Below are positions 36,101 to 45,100 of a stretch of 64,000 bases of DNA, piece after piece. The notes under the pieces are model-generated. The model was not told where the DNA came from, did not search any database, and saw nothing but the letters and a program-made list of their open reading frames with translations. A program made the translations under genes and the position numbers. The first letter of the stretch is position 1, and each line of letters opens with the position of its first letter. This stretch comes from Stictocephala bisonia (Eukaryota; Arthropoda; Insecta; Hemiptera; Membracidae): assembly GCA_035578905.1 (NCBI GenBank), contig JAQJVL010000029.1, forward strand, positions 3,866,668 through 3,930,667, read 5' to 3'.

Positions 36101-39100
36101 ATGCAATATACTGAAACAATTCCTCACTGCCAAACGATAACAATAATACTGTAACTGGGTTGTGGCTGTCCGCGAGGCAGTAGCATGAATTGAGACATGC
36201 TGCAGACCTGTAGTCCAACCTGAATCACCAAGTGGGAAAAGCAACGGGTAGCATAACGGATCACAGTGAGGATTTAAGTATGAGATCTTGGTAAGTGCAC
36301 CAGTTGTTTTGGAGTACATGACAAAGTCAACCTTACCTGGAGGCGTTCCATCATTTGTGACAAAAACATTTGATCTTAGTGCATTTGATCTTCCAGGATG
36401 GAAGGCATTGGTTGTCGTGAACTGTATTATTAATTCTGGTGCAGAGGTGTCTAGGTCTTTGAGATATTTGAACAACTGAGCATAAGGGTTGTGCCTATCA
36501 AGCATTGCTTGCAGGCGAGACATTAATTCTCTGCGACAGTTCCTATTCGCTTCATTGTCGGTACGATGCTGTAAGGCAGTGTCAAAATCTAATATGAAAA
36601 GGCCAGCATAAGATGGGGCAACTCCTGGAGGAGGTAAACTTCCTATCGTATGATACATTTTTCCATGTACTTTAAAACAAAAAGGCCCTCTACCAGAAAT
36701 GTGAACAGAGCTAACTTGGACCGAAGCAAAGGCTAGAGCATTGTTAAATTGTCTAATATTTTCAAGATAGTTTTTTATATCAGCATTATTTTGCTCTATG
36801 AGTGCTTTTAACTCATCACAAACTTGAATAGGTGGTAAACTAACCTTACCTTTATGACAGCACATAGTTCCTGTATCCGCATCAATCTCACCTGCAAACA
36901 ATTTTGCTGAACAATGAATACATATTTTGTCCATCTCACCAACCGAGTGAGTTTGCACTTCATAGTCTTTTGGGAAAAGCCAAGCAGAACAATAAGTTTT
37001 AGGCAGTTTTTGTATCTGTCGCCTTGACGTGACGTTCATATTTAGCTGTTGTAAGTAAGGCATTGACACATAGTTATTCTCCAGGCGCTGTTGTTGGTGT
37101 GCATGCAGCCTGTTCTGCCTGCGATTCCGTTGTGCCAGTCTATCCCTTTCAAGTCGTTCTTGACGTTGCTCTTCACTTTCTCCAGCATATCTCCTTCTGT
37201 TAGCCCAGTCACGGGTTAGGGGTTGTGCTTTTCCTCTCCGTGGTGGTCTGCCTCGGCGATGTCCTATTGCACTTCATATGATTGAAAGTAACATTGAAAC
37301 CTGCATTAAAGAAAAGATAATAGGTTATGATTGAAGATGGAATTCTAAAATAAACATAGAATGGTTGGTAGGTTTGTCAAAATGAAGGCTATCTAGTAAA
37401 TAAAGAAATAATATAAAAGCTAAAGAATCTATGTGCTACTTACCTTTGAGTTTGGACTAAGTATTGTTCGTCGTCGTAATTGTAGCAAAAACAAATCAAT
37501 CGGATTTGAGAAATAAATATTTGTTTGTTTTGATTTATTTAATTCACATGTTACAGCTGTTTGTTTTGATTTATTTAATTCACATGTTACAGCTGATCGA
37601 ATAATGTAAATAAACATTTCAAGTTTAAATTACTTGCAGAATGATATAATAGGTCGTTTTTCCAAAAAACTATTGGAAAATGAGAGATTGTATATTGTAT
37701 AAGTAGTGGGTAAAAAAAGCTTTAAATTGACACCTCATTTATGAAAATTGGTGAAGAATTAAGGAAGTTATGGCGTACAGACAAAAAAAAGTACTTTAGA
37801 AATTATAATATATATAGGGAAATTCTGTTATATATGTGTGTGTATAACATTAAAAAAAATTTTTTTTTGAACGTTACACCATTGGATTGGAAATGGAAAA
37901 ACAACAAACTATACTTGAAAAATAGTTTTTTAGTTATTTCACTAAAAAAAATTTGTCCACCATTTTGAAGCGGAATGCAGTAACAGGTAGATTACTTTCT
38001 TGAAATGATACTTGTATGCATCAATGTTGTTCAAAATTTCAACTCATTTGGTTGAGTCAATCTATAGATATAAAACAATGGAAATAAAAGCTCTTTAAGA
38101 CATATACCTTTAAAAGGCATTTTTTTTCTTTATTTGGGCATATAAAATCAGTTCCTGAAATATGTCTGCGCACTAACAGATACACCCTGAATAAAAAGCC
38201 TTCTAAGTCGCTTAGTACCATTAGTCTGCTGTCAATTACGTAACAAAACTTTGAGGGAAGCAAAAAGCTGTACACATGACATTTGCTTCTCGTGGCTTTT
38301 CACTCTTCACGAGTACATCTAGAAATGTGATGAATTTATTCTTAGCCTAGGTAATATTACTAGGTTAAATTAATTTCTAGCTTAGTGTCCTCTAACCTAA
38401 CCACACATTTTTATAGAATTAGTGGGAAAATTTATAATAGTTTTTCAGCACTTACATTTTAGCTGAATTTGATGCTATTTTAAGATTTGATGCCATACTT
38501 CAGATTCGTTTTAACTTTACTTTCTATTTTGAAATCTTTAAATTAAGACACTTTTTAAAAAAAAACATTACACTATTAGTAATAAGGCCTGAATTAGAAA
38601 GGAATTATTTATTGTTGTATCAGATATGAAGCAGAACAAATTTAAAATTAGAAAATTTGCAATTTTTATTCTCAGAACCTAAAGAAGTTCAACTTTTTCA
38701 CGTTCACTGCTGACCAAATGTTATGTCCTTTGATATTTGCTGAAGCTATTACCACCATTTCTGAATAAAATCTAATAAATAATAAAAACCTAAAACTAAA
38801 AACGAATACACTTCTAAAGCCACATAACCTCCAAACACAAATGTAAAGTACACATAACACCAAATAATAAACAAGTAATTGGTAAGACCTTTGTCCGCAA
38901 CATAGCGCAAAGTCAACGCACAAGCGTGTTCCCACAGTGAAAGGTTAAAGGTTGTATTATTTCTCAAATATATTTTAGTACTCTGTGTCATTTTATTCAG
39001 TTGAATATATAATCCATGTTTTCTTATTTGAAATCTGTTTCAGTGTTGGTAATTAAAAAACTCTAATCCTTAATTAGCCTTAAATGAGGGAGTGTTGTGA

Positions 39101-42100
39101 TAAATATATTCAAATTGTATTTTGTTTTTGAAAACATATTGTGTTGCGTTTAGGGGTAGATATTATTATTATTCATTTCTAAGACGCTGATCGTAGATAC
39201 ATGAGCGAATGTGAGAGGTGAATGAGTGTGTAGATGAACGAGTGTAATCATTGTTACTATCTAAGTTCGACTTAGCTCAGAAAGGACTATTTATTATTAG
39301 CCAGGGCAAATTTGTTCGATGCATCCCAACAAAAATAATATAAAGGTGTGTTTTTTGCAGTTAGAGGAGACTCCACTGATATCAGACAATCATAAAGTAT
39401 GGTTATCTACGTACAGCATGCTTGAAGCGCTTTTAGCCCGGCGTCAGGTGATACGTACCATCCTTGACAACATAGACCCTTCCACCTACGATAAAGATCT
39501 GATCAATCTCAGTGACCAAGACTGGACACTCATTGAAGATGTAATCACTGTTTTGGAACCATTCAAGGTCAGTCTCTTCTACATACCAAACCGGTTAGGA
39601 TAATTTATTAATGAAAGTTTCTTTTGGCACTCATTGCCTTTTGATCTGAACACGCTTTCATTTGCAGCACATGTGTACTGCTATACTCTTGTGTAATGCA
39701 TTTAATAGTGCTAACTTGCCTGATTTTACTACTGAAGAAATGAACTACTTTTGTTTTAATCTGATCCTAATAGAATGGATTTGCAATATGAATAGGGAAA
39801 GCCCTCAGAGTATGTTTTTCATCCATAAGAGATTTCACACGGAGAGATACTTAAATTAAACAAAAAGTAATATGTGTTCAAATGTTCAATTCAATTGGTC
39901 GGTAGCATAGTTTGTTAAAGCCCAGCTTCATAAGCTAAAAGTTCGATTCCAATCAGTCATTAACAATTTTGAAAGGGATTAGCTGATAACCACCGCCGTT
40001 CATTTGTCATTGGGCTATTAATTAACAAACAACAACCCTTTCTAAAGATTAGTCGGCCTTGGTTTGCAACAGTGATTAAATACGCTCATATACACTTATG
40101 AAACTCATTTGAAATCCATATTAGCCGATAAATCGAATCATGTTTATTTTGTATTGTACATACACACAAAAATAATGTCACACTTTTAAAATCAGTATGT
40201 AAAATCTATAAAATACCTTTTAATGTAAGACATCTAGTTTATAATGTGATTTTAACCATTGTATAAATAATAATCAGTAAAGTTACAAATAAACAAATTT
40301 TCTATGTTAAACGTTACAAATTTATTAAGTCATATTATGCTAACGAATATATTGAATATTGGGGTTTCAATAAAAAATAAATATAAATAATTATGTTTTT
40401 AATATTCAAATTTTTATACATCTTTCTTAATTTTATTTTATTTATTTTTATTTATCTATTTTATTTTCATGCTCCAATACAGGTACTAGACCCAATTACA
40501 TTGAGGCAGTTCATACATTTATACATTATTCTATCTTGTGGGAGGTTTACAGCATAATCACCCAATTAAACCTATGTCTATATAAAGTCTTATCACTAGG
40601 CAACAAATATAAATTCTAACAATTAATCAAAACAAACAACGATATAAATATAATAAATGGTACAATGAGAAGAAAAAAATATATATATACAAATACAACA
40701 ATGATCTAGACTGTTAAAGGCACATTTTACATTAAATATATGAAAAAAATAGAAGGCAAATAATAAAAATTTTTGCGAAAAATAAATTATTTAGTTAATG
40801 GGACTTGAAAAACATTAGACATTTATATTTAAAAGCCCTAACTGTATCCAGAAATATGTCTATTTCGATCCCCGCTGAAAGCATCGAATTATAATCCCTC
40901 ATCATCCGGAAAAGAGGCAAGGATGCATGAGCAACAGTGCGAACATTTGGCAGTAGGAATAGCTGTTTGCTCCTGGTACCAAAGTTTGGGACTCTGAAGC
41001 AGACACTCTCCAAGCCGGCCGAGTCATCCACCCTCCCCCTGACCAGGCCCCACAGGAAAACTTGACCCATCACCAGTCTCCTTTGACTTAATCTCTCAAA
41101 CCCAAACATATCCAGCAGCTCACTGTATGGAATTAAATAGGTGTATACATTAAAAGACTTATAAAAAAGATATCGTAAAAATCGTTTTTGGATACGCTCA
41201 ACCTCATCTTCATAAGTTGAATAAAATGGATTCCACACAGGAGCCGCACATTCAAGTCACATTAATGTTAGAAAGAGTAGAGTATCTATAAAGGTAAAAA
41301 CAAATATATGTATGTCTGATTGTCCTTATACATTACTACCTACACCAATCATACGATCATATCATACCAATCATACGGTCAGAAGGTTTAAGCATAGGAA
41401 CCTTCTGACCGTAGGGCTCTGCCCCACTGGCCTTTAAAGTTTCATTGGCAATATAGTAGTTAGTTTATGTATTTAATTAATTGTCATCAGTGTTAAACAA
41501 AAACAAATCTAACAAAAACGTTTGAAATTGACTAAGCACTAAAATTGAGTGTTTATGTTAATAAATAGCAACGCAGGTACGATAAGTGAGCTACTGTAAA
41601 TAAATTTACAAATTGTGATTTTACTAGATACAGTTTGCCTACAATTATTTGTAGTAAAAAGTCACAGACCAAAGTCACAGGCTGAGGTGTCATGAGCAAG
41701 TGAAACTCTGCAGCATTATCAAGACCGAAGGCCGAGGGTACATGAGCATAACGTGTGACAGGGTTGGCTCATGTAAGCCAACCCTGTATGCAGGGATTTC
41801 TCCTAGTTTCATGTTGTTTGACGTGAGTGTTTCTTTGTAATCTGAGACTCTAACATTTGTAATTTAATTTTACTTGATTTTGTTATATGTTGATTGATAC
41901 GTTAATTTAAAGTTATGGTTCCAATGAGAACATATATATTAAAAATCAGCACGATGTTTATTTATTTTTACTTCAGGTGACAATAATGACCTTATGCGAG
42001 GAGAGAACACCCCTGGTGTCATTGTTGAGGCCACTTCTTCGGCAACTGGTCAGCAGCCATCTAAAGAATAAAGATGAGGATTCTGTAAATGTTCAGATAT

Positions 42101-45100
42101 TCAAATCTGCCTTAAAGACCCTACTTTCAGAAAAGTATATAATTTACTATTCATTTTTAACTAGACTAAGATTATTGTAAAGTAAAGAAATTTTCTGTTA
42201 TTTATTCAGTCCTTCGGGCTGTAGATCTGCGAGACCGATCCATCTGTCTGATTTGAACGTTTGATCATGAATATTTACACTAAAGTAATTTTAAATGCAT
42301 GCTCCAACCTGCAAATCTGGTTTGTTATTAGAATTAGTTTTGCTTAACCCTGGAAGCGCTTGTGACATTGAAGGCATTAACGGTTTGTTTTTTTATATTG
42401 ACATATATTAAACAATGTTAAATTGAATCTCTCAGTTACATATTTTTTATAGTAAATTTCAAGGATCATAATGTATCTAGAATTACAATAATTGTATCTT
42501 GCCTCAAAAAAAATAGTGGTTTTAGTAATATAACAACAATTTTTTTATTTGTTTTGAAAAAACTCAGGAACTCACATACAATTAAAAAGACATTACCATT
42601 TATCGTGTATTAAAATTTGGTTATGTTTAACTGAGTGGTTTTTAAAGTACGGATTTCCATACCTAGCCATGACTGACTGAACAAATGTAAAAAACTAGGC
42701 ACTTTTATCCCTCCATCCATTAAAATATAATAAACATAATCGGGAAAAAATATTTATACTGTTAAACGGAGGATGATAAAATAAGGAAAACAAAGATGTA
42801 ACTTACTTTGTCATAGATATTTTGTTTTAGTTTCCATACTCAACTTAGTTCCTAAATGAACTGGCAATAAATAAGGTTTCAGACCTTGAGCTAAAGCTTT
42901 CATGGTCATCAAACTGAACATGGGACTTACCAGTCGTAAAACTCTTTGGACCATACAGAGTATACACTCTGTTATTGTGAAGAATTTAGATGCTGTATTC
43001 ATTGTCTTTTGCCAGATGATGCCAGCTTTTCTGGCGAAAGCACTATATGTGTTTATTACTTTAATTCAGATTACACATCAATCAAACTTATTGTAAAGAA
43101 ATGTTTCAATTTCTTTGCTAAAGTAAGTTTGTTTACAAATCTTGTATTCTAAGCCAGGCCTTAAAATTTCCAGAAATTTTGAAGAATATTAATTTCTCGA
43201 ATCTAAAAATCTCCTCCAGTCCATTCCTATCAGAAATACCACTCTCCATACTAGAAACTACAGAGCATGCAAGCCCCAGCCACCCATCATGGCTTTTAGC
43301 ATTTGAAATTACGTAATATAACTGCTGATTCTTTAATCATAAGTTTAACTTGAGATGATGTTTTAGGTACAGTGATTCAGATTTAAATCAATTACTGAAT
43401 ATCGCAACCACATTGGACCCAAGGTTTAAGAGTTTACCAAACATGGTAGAAGAGGCCAAAACCTCTTTAGATGGCCCTATTAAAGACAATCTGACCAAAC
43501 TCATTGAGCAAAACCCAACAGATACCAAGCCCATAGCTGAGAATGTACCTGAGAAGAAGAAGCCAAGACTTTTAGGTGTGTAATTATAACATTAAAAAAT
43601 GCCCTGCTTGAAATTGTAACACCATTAGACCATAATGCATATTCCATCCATCCATATCCGTTCCCGTTCCAGATTAGTCCTGGGTCGGGGTATCAGCCAG
43701 CCTCCTCCATTACTCAAGTTATTTAACTATACTCTAAGCTAATCTGATTAGTAAAGCTGGCCGTCACGATTTCCGACTTAATTATATATCTTCATTACTC
43801 GGTAGCCCAGTACTAATGATCACTTCTACTTAACTTGAATGCTCGAAAGAGATCTATCGTTGGCCATGTCAACAACTAGTAACGATTTTTTCATAATTAA
43901 CTGAAGAAAGTGGAAGGCGCTGCTAATATATTAGGCATTAACTTAATAAACTCAGCTTTTGGAATCAAGTATTTTTAATCCTATTTGTCTGCTCCTATAC
44001 TCTATTTCACGTTGAGAATGCAGTACGGCTCTTTTGGACAAACACAGCGCTACTAGCTGGTGCAAAAATATAGAGCACTATCTGTCTGCCCACTGTCATA
44101 TAGCATCCTCACGGTTTTGCTCGGATATTATATTACAGCATTTTTGTTTAAAAAATCATATGTCTAAAATGTCTTATAACATTTAATTAGGTATTAAAAG
44201 TGTAAAAATCAACCATCGTTAGTTAAACATATATTTAAAGAACAAACAAATTATTAACTATAGAGTCTGTAGACATTTTCGTATATGTTTATTCATTTAC
44301 AAGAGAAATGTTCCTGATAAAAAGAGAAATTTAGTAAAATAGAAAATAAATTATCAAGTATAATGCTGTAAATTAATGTCTACTTGAAGGAATCAAGTTT
44401 TAATTAGCCTATTACAAAACAAAAAATGAACGTTTATTTATTGGTACAATTCATGTTTTTACCTAAATTAACAAGTGTTGAAATTATTAATTGATTTAAT
44501 ACAATTACGTTTGTATATAATAATTTATATTAGGTTATTAGACGTATTTTATAAAAATATTCAAGAAATGTATTAATTGTGTTACAATAAATAATTAATT
44601 ATTTTTAGTAAAAATAAGCTTTCAAACAAATAAAAACCAGCTCAGAGTGTGTCCTATATACACCATCAATACCTCAACTGAGGACAAGGCGGGCGGATGA
44701 CTCGTTTGGGCCTTTCGCTCCTTTCATCTTATCTGTTGATGCAAAGGAATAAACAAACATTCCCCAAGAAGGAAGTACTGTACAAGCGTACATTCAGTGT
44801 TGAAGGAGGCTTGTGGTTATTGCTTGTGTTTTTCTGAGTGTCTTGAAAAGTAATCTAGTGAATTCAATAGTTATATTTTTAGTGATTTAGTGTGGTCTTT
44901 AACAATGGAAAAAAAGCCAAAGTAAAAATAATTTAAAAGTGGCGAGAGGAAAACAGTGTTAAATGTATAGAAGTAGTTCGAAAAGTGTTACCCAGATAAA
45001 AATGTCACTTTATATATATAAAAAAAAAAAAAAAAAAAACCAGTGAGGCTACGTTAATTAGTGAAAGAACTAGGATTGAAGAACTATAAATTAAGAAAGG

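Larger units (their letters stand above)
31912..37300 (-). mobile_element. Helitron with recognisable 3' terminus
   Basis: The 3' end (31912 on the minus strand) reads GTGCGAATGCTTCGCAC, GGGTCGG, CTAG: a 7-bp stem hairpin, a short spacer, and CTRR. It is followed by T, as Helitrons require. Upstream (higher coordinates) are the Rep domain and PIF1-like helicase in the usual Rep-Hel order. The 5' TC end could not be fixed; it lies somewhere above 37.3 kb. The coding sequence has stops and frameshifts and is split by a 1.1-kb palindrome at 33813-34936. It occupies intron 5 of the BED/hAT gene. Confidence 0.88.
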
